Origin: Allorhodopirellula solitaria
Lineage (GTDB): Bacteria; Planctomycetota; Planctomycetia; Pirellulales; Pirellulaceae
DNA: 64,000 nucleotides
NCBI RefSeq assembly: GCF_007859855.1
Contig: NZ_SJPK01000003.1
Coordinates: 255,182-319,181, forward strand
Reading direction: 5' to 3'
Shown here: positions 50,615-58,933 of the stretch, piece by piece
Numbering within the stretch: the stretch's first letter is position 1
Layout of the letters: every line of letters begins with the position of its first letter
Notes under the pieces: generated by a model
What the model saw: the letters and a program-made list of their open reading frames with translations, nothing else
Database searches by the model: none
What the model was told of the DNA's origin: nothing
Made by a program: the position numbers and the translations under genes

Positions 50615-52525
50615 CTAGCCCACTTTGGCCGTGCGGCGTGCGGATGCGTCCTGCCGCCGCGTGGTGGCATGGTGAGTGATTTCGTCGACAAGTTCGGAGA
50701 CCGCAAAGGGCTTGCCCTGGATCTTGTTGATCCCGATGCAGTCGACGAGGTATTCCGCCCGCAGCAGCATCCGGAGTTGCCCGGAATTCAGTTCCGGCAC
50801 GAGAATCGTCCGAAACGAACCGAGCAGCTCGCCGATGTTCGCTGGCATCGGGTTCATGTAGCGAATGTGGGCGTGACTGACGTCGTGCCCCGCATCCCGG
50901 CATCGGGCGACGGCGGTCAAACATGCCCCGTACGTGCCGCCCCATGAAATCACCAAGATGTCACCGGACGTGTTACCAAAGACATCTTGGTCGGGGATCC
51001 GCTCAGCGATCTTGGCCACTTTGGCCGCCCGGGTGTCGACCATGTGTTGGTGGTTGTCGGGGTCGTAGGAAACGTTGCCCGTGCCATCTTCCTTTTCCAA
51101 ACCGCCGAGGCGGTGCATCAAATCGGGTGTGCCGGGAACGGCCCAGGGTCGCGCTAGATTCTCGTTGCGAGAGTACGGCAGGAAGGGTTCCTCGGACTCA
51201 CCTCCGGCCGGATGGGTGCACGAAATTTCGGGCAGGTCGGCGACGTCAGGGATCTTCCACGGTTCACTGCCGTTGGCGATGTAGCCATCCGAGAGCACCA
51301 TCACCGGGACCATGCACTCGACGGCGATCCGCCAGGCTTCGACGGCCATGTCGAAACAATCACCGGGTGATCGCGGTGCCAGGATCGGCATGGGGGCCTC
51401 CCCATTGCGGCCGTACATGGCCTGCAATAGATCGCTCTGCTCGGTCTTCGTCGGCAACCCCGTGCTGGGGCCGCCGCGTTGAACGTTGATGATGATCATC
51501 GGCAGTTCGAGCATGATGCCAAGGCCCATCGCTTCGCCCTTGAGCGCGATCCCTGGACCACTGCTCGCCGTGACGGCCATGGAACCACCAAACGCCGCTC
51601 CGATAGTGGCGCCAATCGCGGCGATCTCATCTTCGGCTTGAAAGGTTCGCACGCCGAAATTCTTGAACCGGGTCAGCTCATGCAAAATGTCCGATGCTGG
51701 CGTGATCGGATAGGTGCCGTAGAACATCTCCTTCTTGCTGACGCTCGAAGCTGCGATCAAGCCCCACGCGAGGGCTTGGTTGCCCATGATGTTGCGGTAG
51801 GTACCGGGGGCCAATTTCGCCGCTTCGACCTGGTAGCTTTCCCCAAACACTTCGGTCGTCTCGCCGAATGCCCAACCGGCCCGCAGGGCGGCGATGTTGG
51901 CATTCATGATGTCGGGTTTCTTGGAGAACTTTTCTTCGATAAATCGCAGTGTCGGGTCGAGCGAGCGGCCGAAGAGCCAGTACACGAGGCCCATCGCGAA
52001 GAAGTTCTTGCAGCGGTCGGCGAACTTTGTGCTCAGCCCAAATTCGCTCACTGCCTCGCGGGTTAACTTAGTCATCGCGACCCGCACGACACGGTAGGAC
52101 TGCTCGATCACGTCAGCATCGAGCGGATTGCTCTCGACCTTTGCGAGCTTGTATTCCTTGTCGTTGAAACCATCCTCATTGGCGATCAGAATGCCGCCTT
52201 TGCGAAGGTCGCTCAAATTGGTGACCATGGCGGCGGGGTTCATCACCACGAGTGCATCGAGCGTGTCACCGGGGGTGAAGATCTCACGGCTAGCAAATTG
52301 GACCTGAAACCCTGAGACGCCCGCGCGGGTACCGCGTGGCGCCCGGATCTCGGCCGGAAAGTCCGGGAATGTCGCCACATCGTTGCCCGCCAACGCTGAC
52401 GTATTGGTCAGCTGGGTGCCGAGCAACTGCATTCCATCACCCGAGTCGCCGCACAATCGGACGGTGATGCCCGAGACGGTTTCGATCGTCTTGGAGGTGG
52501 ACGAAGAATTGCTGGTGTCGATCAT
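50615..52525 (-). CDS. korA: 2-oxoacid:ferredoxin oxidoreductase, alpha subunit with fused gamma domain
   Basis: This 636-residue protein begins with the gamma-type domain (ITVRLCGDSGDGMQLLGTQL, EIRAPRGTRAGVSGFQVQF) and continues with the pyrimidine-binding alpha domain. Segments of the alpha domain are TYPITPASDILHELTRF, QAEDEIAAIGATIGAAFGG, TASSGPGIALKGEAMGLG, and VQRGGPSTGLPTKTEQSDLLQ. The fused gamma-alpha order is typical of bacterial KorAB. Its start at 52525 gives a Ser/Thr-rich leader. The order alpha then beta with a 67-bp gap shows one operon. In an aerobic planctomycete this may act as part of the TCA cycle. Confidence 0.94.
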   Translation of the reverse strand: MIDTSNSSSTSKTIETVSGITVRLCGDSGDGMQLLGTQLTNTSALAGNDVATFPDFPAEIRAPRGTRAGVSGFQVQFASREIFTPGDTLDALVVMNPAAMVTNLSDLRKGGILIANEDGFNDKEYKLAKVESNPLDADVIEQSYRVVRVAMTKLTREAVSEFGLSTKFADRCKNFFAMGLVYWLFGRSLDPTLRFIEEKFSKKPDIMNANIAALRAGWAFGETTEVFGESYQVEAAKLAPGTYRNIMGNQALAWGLIAASSVSKKEMFYGTYPITPASDILHELTRFKNFGVRTFQAEDEIAAIGATIGAAFGGSMAVTASSGPGIALKGEAMGLGIMLELPMIIINVQRGGPSTGLPTKTEQSDLLQAMYGRNGEAPMPILAPRSPGDCFDMAVEAWRIAVECMVPVMVLSDGYIANGSEPWKIPDVADLPEISCTHPAGGESEEPFLPYSRNENLARPWAVPGTPDLMHRLGGLEKEDGTGNVSYDPDNHQHMVDTRAAKVAKIAERIPDQDVFGNTSGDILVISWGGTYGACLTAVARCRDAGHDVSHAHIRYMNPMPANIGELLGSFRTILVPELNSGQLRMLLRAEYLVDCIGINKIQGKPFAVSELVDEITHHATTRRQDASARRTAKVG

Positions 52526-52699
52526 GAGAGAGCGAGAGAGGGGAGGCTGATCGGAACACGACAAGGCCGCATTCCGCTCATAAGGCGTGATCAATTGAGG
52601 GCACGATGGCGGGGACTTTAGCGATTCTATCGAGCATGAGGGCGCGTCAAAATCACCCTAATCGTATCTTTTCTACCGAATTATGGGAATGGTCGCGAT

Positions 52700-54202
52700 T
52701 TATTCGCGCACCATTTCCCGCGTGTAGACCGCTAAAACCGTCTCAAACGTGGACTTTTCGATTTTGAATTGCGGGTCCGAGTCCGTAAATCGGTTGCAGT
52801 GGTCGGCAACAACTCGGTAGAGAAATCGGAATAAATGCCGTGGGACTCGCAGCGATTCAAACGACACCAGCATCTTTTCGTACGAGAGTGAGTCTTCGAA
52901 AAGGTCGCGTGGCTCGGGGCTCTGCCCCTCGGCGGCACAGGCTCGCATCCGGGCCCGGGCCAGGTCGTAGAGCGATTCACCAGTCCATTGGAAGGCCGGG
53001 ATGACGTTCTGTTTGTCCAGTCGAGCTCGTTCGTGAAACTCTCGCGTCTCCCGCTCGGTGTCTCGGTACAACTCCTCGGGCAGCATCATCTTGAATCCCA
53101 GCCCGGGGTGTTTGAGCAGTTTGTTGTCGAGCAAGGGCCAGACGAATCGCCGCATCAATTCAGGCTTGCCGCCCGTCATGTGCGGCTCGTCGACACGGTC
53201 CATCAACACGATCATGCCGTCAAAGCCCAGCCGCGCGAGCAGGCCTTGGAATTTCCGCAGCAGTTCATAGCGATCGTCGGTGCGATCGTAGCGGGGGGCC
53301 GGCTGGCTCTCGAGTTCACCGGAGGGGAACTGCATCAGGACCTTGCGCACCGACCCGGTTTCCCGCTTGCCCACACGCATGTGCCGGTGGATGCCGGCGG
53401 CAGCAAAATGGTTCTTGGTCAGTCGAATCAAATAGGGCAGTTTGCCCAGGAAGACGAGAATCGGGATCAGCCATAGCAGGTTCCAAGTCCGCACGCCCTG
53501 TTCATCGGCCGAGTTCCAGAACATCCAGCCGACGACGAGCGTGACGAGGATGGACCAGAAAACCGCGAAGTAAAAATCGATCGAGGCCCACCAATTGGTA
53601 AACCCCAGCCGCTGGCGGAGCTGGGCAAACCGACCGGTGAAGGTCGATGTGGTGGATTGGTCGTAACACGCTGCGAGCAGCAACAGGTCGCGCGCATCGT
53701 TTCGATCGAGCTTCGCAACTCGCCCGGCGTCGATGCGATTGCCATCATCGCCGCGACGACGGTCTTCGTCGGACAGTACCTGATCAATCAGATCAGTGAC
53801 GCCAATACAGAGGATCGCGTCCATGTGATCCCACAAACGCCAGGCATCGAGTGCCTTTTCTGGCTTGCGGGCCGCCCGTTTGCCCAATCGCTCACAGAAG
53901 TGATCCAGGAACGGATTGAAGTCGTCGTAGCGAATGATATAGACGCGGTCGTCGGGATGTTCGGCGTTGAACTGCACCAAGTGCTGATCGATCTGCAAAC
54001 GCATCGCCGTTTTTCCGGACCCTTTGGGGCCGAAAATGATCGCGGTCGCCGGTTCGGTCGGGTCGCCATATACCTTGTCCCAGGCGGGATGGTAGGCGTT
54101 GCGGATGCAGTGCTGTTTGAACACCGGGTCGGTCTGCGCGTCCTCCTCGGCGAAGGGGTTGCGGACAATACCGTGGTGTTCGAGAAAGGATTGAGTATTC
54201 AC
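52700..54202 (-). CDS. P-loop ATPase with two membrane helices
   Basis: This 500-residue AAA-like ATPase has Walker A GPKGSGKT (residues 58-65), a Walker B-like GMIVLMDRVDEP (329-340), and two membrane helices inserted between them (about 210-229 and 241-259). The arrangement recalls KAP-type or ORC/CDC6-like STAND ATPases in which the membrane pair splits the nucleotide-binding domain. The C-terminal part (residues 405-500) is helical. It lies 12 bp after a secreted partner gene on the same strand. No substrate is known. Confidence 0.78.
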   Translation of the reverse strand: MNTQSFLEHHGIVRNPFAEEDAQTDPVFKQHCIRNAYHPAWDKVYGDPTEPATAIIFGPKGSGKTAMRLQIDQHLVQFNAEHPDDRVYIIRYDDFNPFLDHFCERLGKRAARKPEKALDAWRLWDHMDAILCIGVTDLIDQVLSDEDRRRGDDGNRIDAGRVAKLDRNDARDLLLLAACYDQSTTSTFTGRFAQLRQRLGFTNWWASIDFYFAVFWSILVTLVVGWMFWNSADEQGVRTWNLLWLIPILVFLGKLPYLIRLTKNHFAAAGIHRHMRVGKRETGSVRKVLMQFPSGELESQPAPRYDRTDDRYELLRKFQGLLARLGFDGMIVLMDRVDEPHMTGGKPELMRRFVWPLLDNKLLKHPGLGFKMMLPEELYRDTERETREFHERARLDKQNVIPAFQWTGESLYDLARARMRACAAEGQSPEPRDLFEDSLSYEKMLVSFESLRVPRHLFRFLYRVVADHCNRFTDSDPQFKIEKSTFETVLAVYTREMVRE

Positions 54203-54214
54203 AAGCGTGCTGGT

Positions 54215-54907
54215 TTATTTACCGACGGAATGGACCATTTTCTTGAACGCTTTGCCGTGGGCAGCGATCACCGGCGCGGGGCCGATCATTTTGACGAAGT
54301 ACTGCCGGTGGTGGGCGAACTCGGGCTGGCCAGGCGAATCCTGGTCCGGCTCGACGAGAATGGCGCCTATCATGGCGTAATCGGAACGTTTGACAAATCG
54401 CCCTCCTGCGAACGGGCCGCCCCCCATCCGCTCGGCAAAATCACCGGAGATCTCCACGACATACACATTCCACTTGCCGCTCTCCGTTTCCTGGGTCGGC
54501 TTGACTTTCTTGCTCGTCCCACTGAACTGGCCAATCCAGCGGTCGATATTCGCATCGACTCCGCCGCTGGCGGGCATCATCGTCAGACGAGCGGTTTTCA
54601 CGTCTTCGCCCTCGCCGGCGCTGGCGGAAAATTCATGATCGATAATGTTGTTGGCTTTCTTAGCCTTCTTGAAATCAGCTGGTACGACCAGCGTGCCCGC
54701 GTCGCCAAAGATCTGGATCGTTGCCGTAGGCTCGGTTGACTGCTCAGCTGCGGTCGCTTCGTCGCCCGAAACCGCCGCCGGCGGTGCTCCTTGCACAGCT
54801 AGGGGAGTCAGGATCGCGCCACCGGCGAGGATCCAGCAACACGAAGTCGAGAGCATCTGGGTGGTACGAGAAAGAAGCGTGGCAGGGCTGAACAAAGCAG
54901 TTTTCAT
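54215..54907 (-). CDS. Secreted hypothetical protein
   Basis: This 230-residue exported protein starts at the ATG at 54907, which has GGAGGT 7 bp upstream, and carries a signal-like segment (LSTSCCWILAGGAILTPLAV, cleaved near QGAPPA). The mature part begins with an Ala/Glu-rich linker and then the domain GTLVVPADFKKAKKANNIID, RLTMMPASGGVDANIDRWIG, WNVYVVEISGDFAER, MIGAILVEPD and FVKMIGPAPVIAAHGKAFKKMV. The function is unknown. It is probably cotranscribed with the membrane ATPase. Confidence 0.75.
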   Translation of the reverse strand: MKTALFSPATLLSRTTQMLSTSCCWILAGGAILTPLAVQGAPPAAVSGDEATAAEQSTEPTATIQIFGDAGTLVVPADFKKAKKANNIIDHEFSASAGEGEDVKTARLTMMPASGGVDANIDRWIGQFSGTSKKVKPTQETESGKWNVYVVEISGDFAERMGGGPFAGGRFVKRSDYAMIGAILVEPDQDSPGQPEFAHHRQYFVKMIGPAPVIAAHGKAFKKMVHSVGK

Positions 54908-55100
54908 GTTTTCTACCTCCGGGATGGGATCGGGACGGATCATCTCTACTCCACGATCCTACCACAATGCCCGCGAAGTGCGGGAGGCTACCGACATCCC
55001 TGACCAAACGTGTCCGCCCCACCTCCGATACTTCTTGTGAGGCGGCAATTGCCCGCTGTCAACATCTCAACGAACCGATTTCAATCGCAAGGAACGACCC

Positions 55101-55478
55101 ATGGCAAAATATTATGTTCAATCCGGTACCTTTCGTCGTGTTGTCGCTGCTCAATCATGCCACAAGGCTGCGTTGTGGGCAGTGAACGAGGTCATGCAGC
55201 AGATCCTGCCGACCGAGGAACAGCCGAGTGCCTCGCAGGCCGAAACGGCCACCGTTCTGTCCGCTCGCGTGCGAGTCGGCGAGCGTGGATTCGACCGCGA
55301 TGACGCGCAGCAATTGTCGACGATGGAGGTGATGGGCCAGTGGACCGAGATGGTGATGACGCTCGACCGCTTGCAGCAGATGCTCGACGGGGCTCCCCCG
55401 GCCCAGCCGGCGGCGCGCGGTCGATTGAGTTCCACTGATTTCCCCGGAAGCGATCTCACCGACGATTTGGCTGCCTGA
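55101..55478 (+). CDS. Small conserved-type hypothetical protein
   Basis: This 125-residue protein starts MAKYYVQSGTFRRVVAAQSCHKAALWAVNEVMQ, with a two-strand-helix start that recalls small planctomycete proteins of unknown function. The middle (ATVLSARVRVGERGFDRDDA) is strand-rich, and the C-terminus (QMLDGAPPAQPAARGRL) is disordered. An AAGGAACG stretch precedes the ATG. No role can be given. It is divergent from the secreted protein at 54215-54907. Confidence 0.65.
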   Translation: MAKYYVQSGTFRRVVAAQSCHKAALWAVNEVMQQILPTEEQPSASQAETATVLSARVRVGERGFDRDDAQQLSTMEVMGQWTEMVMTLDRLQQMLDGAPPAQPAARGRLSSTDFPGSDLTDDLAA

Positions 55479-56280
55479 TCGTGTCAGTGAGCTCCCAAGA
55501 AATAGAGGCTTCGTTCACCCAACGACACCCCCGCCGATTTATTGAGCCGAGACGCGTGGGCGGCCGGGTGATCAAGAAGCGGCGAATTTTGCGAAAGCTT
55601 TTCCTGTGGTGGACAAGGCGACGAACTGTTGTGCCCCGCACGTTTTCCTACGCCGAAGGCGTTGAAGAAAATAGGGTTCATCCGACGGAAGCGTGCGCCC
55701 GAGGTTTTCAAGGCATGGCTCCCGTATCGAAGGATTTATTTTTGGGATGTGATTATCAATGTTAGACTGGCACTGCCGGGAGAAACGGAGCCGAGCTCTG
55801 CAGAGGTGCTGGCTTGGCAAGTGATATCTCGGTCGCCAGCGTTTCCCTGAAAAAGCGGTACGCCAATGGTGTTGTCGGTCCCTGGCGAGCGTTTGTTCGT
55901 CAGGGACGCATTTTTGTAAGGTTATTGGATACGAGAGCCATGCCTAGAAAAACCTTCCCCTGTGCTCCGCGCACGCTTCCGTCGGATGAGCCGAAAATAG
56001 CCGGTGGTTTGCACGCAAGCGAACACCACCGGATACGTCGTGAGACGCAATCGCCAACCCCGAATGGGGTTGAAGATCATTCACGACGGGATCTGCGACC
56101 CACTTATTGCTCCTGCGTTCCTAAGCGGCACTACCCGGTGCCTCAAGACACTCGGCTCAACATTGCGGCGCCAACGTCGATTCAATCAACAGGCCGTTGA
56201 AGAGCGAATCGCCACGGTGTAGCCGGTAGCGGCTAAGATAGATCGCGAACTTCATCCCGCCTCTCTAGCCCACCTCGATC
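55479..56280. other. 802-bp intergenic region: composite repeat interrupted by a MITE
   Basis: No gene. A composite repeat (from about 55540) is cut by MITE copy 4 at 55675-55992 and resumes with GAAAATAGCCGGTGGTTT. The later part (56090-56190) matches sequence near 16490-16770. Confidence 0.75.
55675..55992. mobile_element. MITE-like element, copy 4 (318 bp, full length)
   Basis: It has terminal inverted repeats (GGTTCATCCGACGGAAGCG at the left, CGCTTCCGTCGGATGAGCC at the right) and perfect 8-bp target duplications GAAAATAG at 55667-55674 and 55993-56000. Inner arms are GGCATGGCTCCCGTATCG and GGATACGAGAGCCATGCC. It is the most complete of four copies and has no ORF of its own. Confidence 0.9.
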
Positions 56281-58365
56281 ATGTTTCACTACCGGACCGC
56301 TGTCCCGATTGCCGCGTTGCTCGTTCTTTCACACTGCTGCCACGCGGAAGATTCCAACTCGCCGACCGAGCACGGCGACCGGCTCGCCGCAGAGTATTTT
56401 GCACTCGAAACCGCGAAGCTGAGCGAGGCGACGTTCGCTGAAATCGAGACGCTCGAGGATTGGGAGCGTCTCCGCGATGGATACCGCGACGAGCTGCATG
56501 AGATGCTCGGTTTGGATCCCATGCCCGAACGAACCGACTTGCATCCTGTCGTCACAGGCACGCTCGAGACCGACGAATTTGTGGTCGAGAAACTGCAGTT
56601 TCAATCGATGCCAGGGCTCTACGTCACAGGGAATCTGTATCGCCCGCGACAGGTCGATGGGGCCTTGCCCGCCGTGCTGTACGTCTGCGGTCATGGGCGT
56701 CAAGAAGTCGACGGTGTCAGCGTCGGAAATAAAACGCATTACCAACATCACGGCGAATGGTTCGCCCGCAATGGTTACGTTTGCTTGACTATCGACACAA
56801 TTCAATTGGGCGAAATCGAAGGCATGCACCACGGCACTTATCGACACGATAAGTGGTGGTGGAACAATCGCGGCTACACGCCAGCGGGAGTGGAGGCTTG
56901 GAACTCGATTCGTGCGGTCGATTACCTGCAGTCGCGCGGCGAAGTGGATCCGGGTCGAATCGGTGTGACTGGACGTAGTGGCGGTGGTGCCTATTCGTGG
57001 TGGCTCGCGGCATTGGACGAACGCATCCAAGCCGCGGTTCCCGTTGCTGGGATCACTACACTGCAAAATCATGTCGTCGATGGATGCGTCGAGGGGCACT
57101 GTGACTGTATGTTCATGGTCAACACGTACCGCTGGGATTACCCCATGGTCGCAGCCTTGGTCGCGCCCCGGCCACTGCTGATCTCAAACTCGGACAAAGA
57201 TCCGATCTTTCCACTCGATGGTGTTGTCGAACTGCATCGCAAGGTCCGACGCATCTACGAACTCTATGATGCCGAATCGAAGCTGGGGCTGCAGATCACC
57301 GAAGGCCCTCACCAGGACACTCAGGAGCTGCGGGTACACGCATTCCGATGGTTCAATCGATTTCTCAAGAACGATCGTTCGCTGATCGAGACCGTGGCCA
57401 CCCCCTATTTTGAAACTGGCGAACTGAAGGTCTTCGATGAGCTGCCGGTGGACGAGCGTGTCACCGAAATCCACGAATCGTTTGTCCCGAAGGTGACTGC
57501 CGAGGAACTGCCGCAATCGCACTCGGACCTCAAAAAACAGAGCAAACATTGGAAAGAAGCGTTACTGCAGAAGTCGTTTCGGGGATGGCCCTCGTCGACC
57601 TCGGAAGCTCTCGATTCGAAGGTTGTCGCTCAGTCGCAGCAGGACGGTTGTTTGGTCCGCGCCATCGAATACACGTCCCAGTCGCCGTATCGGTTGACGA
57701 TGTTTGTTGTGGAACCCTCACCGTCAGAATCCGGCGACGATGAATCGACCTCCGCGGCGGAGGCTGTCGACGTCCGCATTCTTGATCAACAGGGCTGGGA
57801 CGACATGGCTCCCGCCTGGAGCTACCTGTTTCCCGAGATTGTTGTCGGCGTGAAATCTGATGCCGAACTCTGGCAATCGACTAGCGAGTCGTTGTCGGGT
57901 TCAGCGACCGTTTTCGTGGCTCCTCGTGGAGTCGGTCTTACGCAGTGGTCGACGGATAAAAAAACGCGCACTCATCTTCGTCGGCGATTCATGTTGCTCG
58001 GTCAGACCGCGGCATCGATGCAGATCTATGACGTGCGTCGCGGCCTGCAAGCGATCGACGCGATCGACGGAGTCGGTGGCACACGCAATCTAATCGGTCG
58101 CGGAGACGCCGCCGTTTGGGCCTTGTATGCCTCGCTCTTCGAAGACCGTATCGCTGAACTCGAGCTGACCGATTTGCCAGCTCGCAATCGAGACGCACCG
58201 GACCTGCTGAATGTCAGCCGCAGCGTTGAGTTGCCCCACGTCGTGTCGATGGCGGCTGATCGAGCCTCCGGGGTGATCCTCCGAGCAGCGGATGACGATA
58301 TCGCCCAGTGGCAATCAGTGGATTTTCCCGATCTCGGTGGAAAGATCCGTTTGATCAAGAAGTGA
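56281..58365 (+). CDS. Secreted alpha/beta hydrolase (acetyl-xylan-esterase-like)
   Basis: This 694-residue exported hydrolase has a signal-like N-terminus (VPIAALLVLSHCCHAED). An esterase domain contains PAVLYVCGHGR, the nucleophile elbow GVTGRSGGGAYSWW (Ser233), the acid region LLISNSDKDPIFP, and a His in EGPHQDTQELRVHAF. The form is like planctomycete acetyl xylan esterase / CE7- or CE15-like proteins. The C-terminal half (residues of about 400-694) repeats parts of a hydrolase fold without clear catalytic residues and may be a degenerate second domain. The natural ester is unknown. Confidence 0.82.
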   Translation: MFHYRTAVPIAALLVLSHCCHAEDSNSPTEHGDRLAAEYFALETAKLSEATFAEIETLEDWERLRDGYRDELHEMLGLDPMPERTDLHPVVTGTLETDEFVVEKLQFQSMPGLYVTGNLYRPRQVDGALPAVLYVCGHGRQEVDGVSVGNKTHYQHHGEWFARNGYVCLTIDTIQLGEIEGMHHGTYRHDKWWWNNRGYTPAGVEAWNSIRAVDYLQSRGEVDPGRIGVTGRSGGGAYSWWLAALDERIQAAVPVAGITTLQNHVVDGCVEGHCDCMFMVNTYRWDYPMVAALVAPRPLLISNSDKDPIFPLDGVVELHRKVRRIYELYDAESKLGLQITEGPHQDTQELRVHAFRWFNRFLKNDRSLIETVATPYFETGELKVFDELPVDERVTEIHESFVPKVTAEELPQSHSDLKKQSKHWKEALLQKSFRGWPSSTSEALDSKVVAQSQQDGCLVRAIEYTSQSPYRLTMFVVEPSPSESGDDESTSAAEAVDVRILDQQGWDDMAPAWSYLFPEIVVGVKSDAELWQSTSESLSGSATVFVAPRGVGLTQWSTDKKTRTHLRRRFMLLGQTAASMQIYDVRRGLQAIDAIDGVGGTRNLIGRGDAAVWALYASLFEDRIAELELTDLPARNRDAPDLLNVSRSVELPHVVSMAADRASGVILRAADDDIAQWQSVDFPDLGGKIRLIKK

Positions 58366-58384
58366 GCACCCGCAGGTCGCTTGC

Positions 58385-58903
58385 TCAGGACCGACTGGAC
58401 GTCGCTGTCTGATCGAGTATCCAGCCGATCAGAGTCTGCGCCGCTTCGACTTGGCGTTCCACGCGAGCGGTGGCCTTCAGCACAAAGTCATGCCGGCAGA
58501 CGATGGGATCGTCGCTCTGCCGAACCGGGCGGCAGGCCAATGAAACATAGACGCGTCCATCGATTGGCCTCGGGGCGTTGGGGCCGAGGTGCCCTGTGAT
58601 GGCCGCGCACCAATCCGCTTCACGCGTGCGGTCGAGCAGGCAGCGGGCCATCTCATCGGTGGTCTGTTGGCTCTCGGCGGTGAACTCACGCAGGGTGCTT
58701 GTCTCAACACCGAGCCAATCGGATTTCACCGATTCCCGGTAGGTAACCGCGCTGCCACAAAAAACCTCACTCGCACCCGGCACGCCGCCGAGAAGCGCCG
58801 CGGTCATCCCACACGTGCAACTCTCAGCCAGGGCGATCCGAGAAGTGGAGCGGCGGAGTTGGTCGACGAGTTGAGCCGCCGCGGTGAAATTCGATGGGGT
58901 CAT
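58385..58903 (-). CDS. CinA C-terminal domain protein (PncC-like NMN amidohydrolase)
   Basis: This 172-residue single-domain protein has RIALAESCTCGMTAALLGGVPGASEVFCGSAVTY, the CinA C-domain start, with the serine-cysteine region and GVPGAS-like loop, and then AAITGHLGPNAPRPIDGRVYV in place of the usual GIAGPGGGT. The family deamidates nicotinamide mononucleotide in NAD salvage. The GHLGPNAP substitution near the active site could change or weaken activity. It is convergent with the hydrolase gene. Confidence 0.82.
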   Translation of the reverse strand: MTPSNFTAAAQLVDQLRRSTSRIALAESCTCGMTAALLGGVPGASEVFCGSAVTYRESVKSDWLGVETSTLREFTAESQQTTDEMARCLLDRTREADWCAAITGHLGPNAPRPIDGRVYVSLACRPVRQSDDPIVCRHDFVLKATARVERQVEAAQTLIGWILDQTATSSRS

Positions 58904-58933
58904 GCAACGCCGGGGTGTCGGTGGAGGAGGCGA

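Noticed and set aside
49462-50679. 405-codon open frame on the + strand
   Set aside because: It lies over the minus-strand korB and the korA end, and its sequence has no family features; GC-rich third-position bias explains it.
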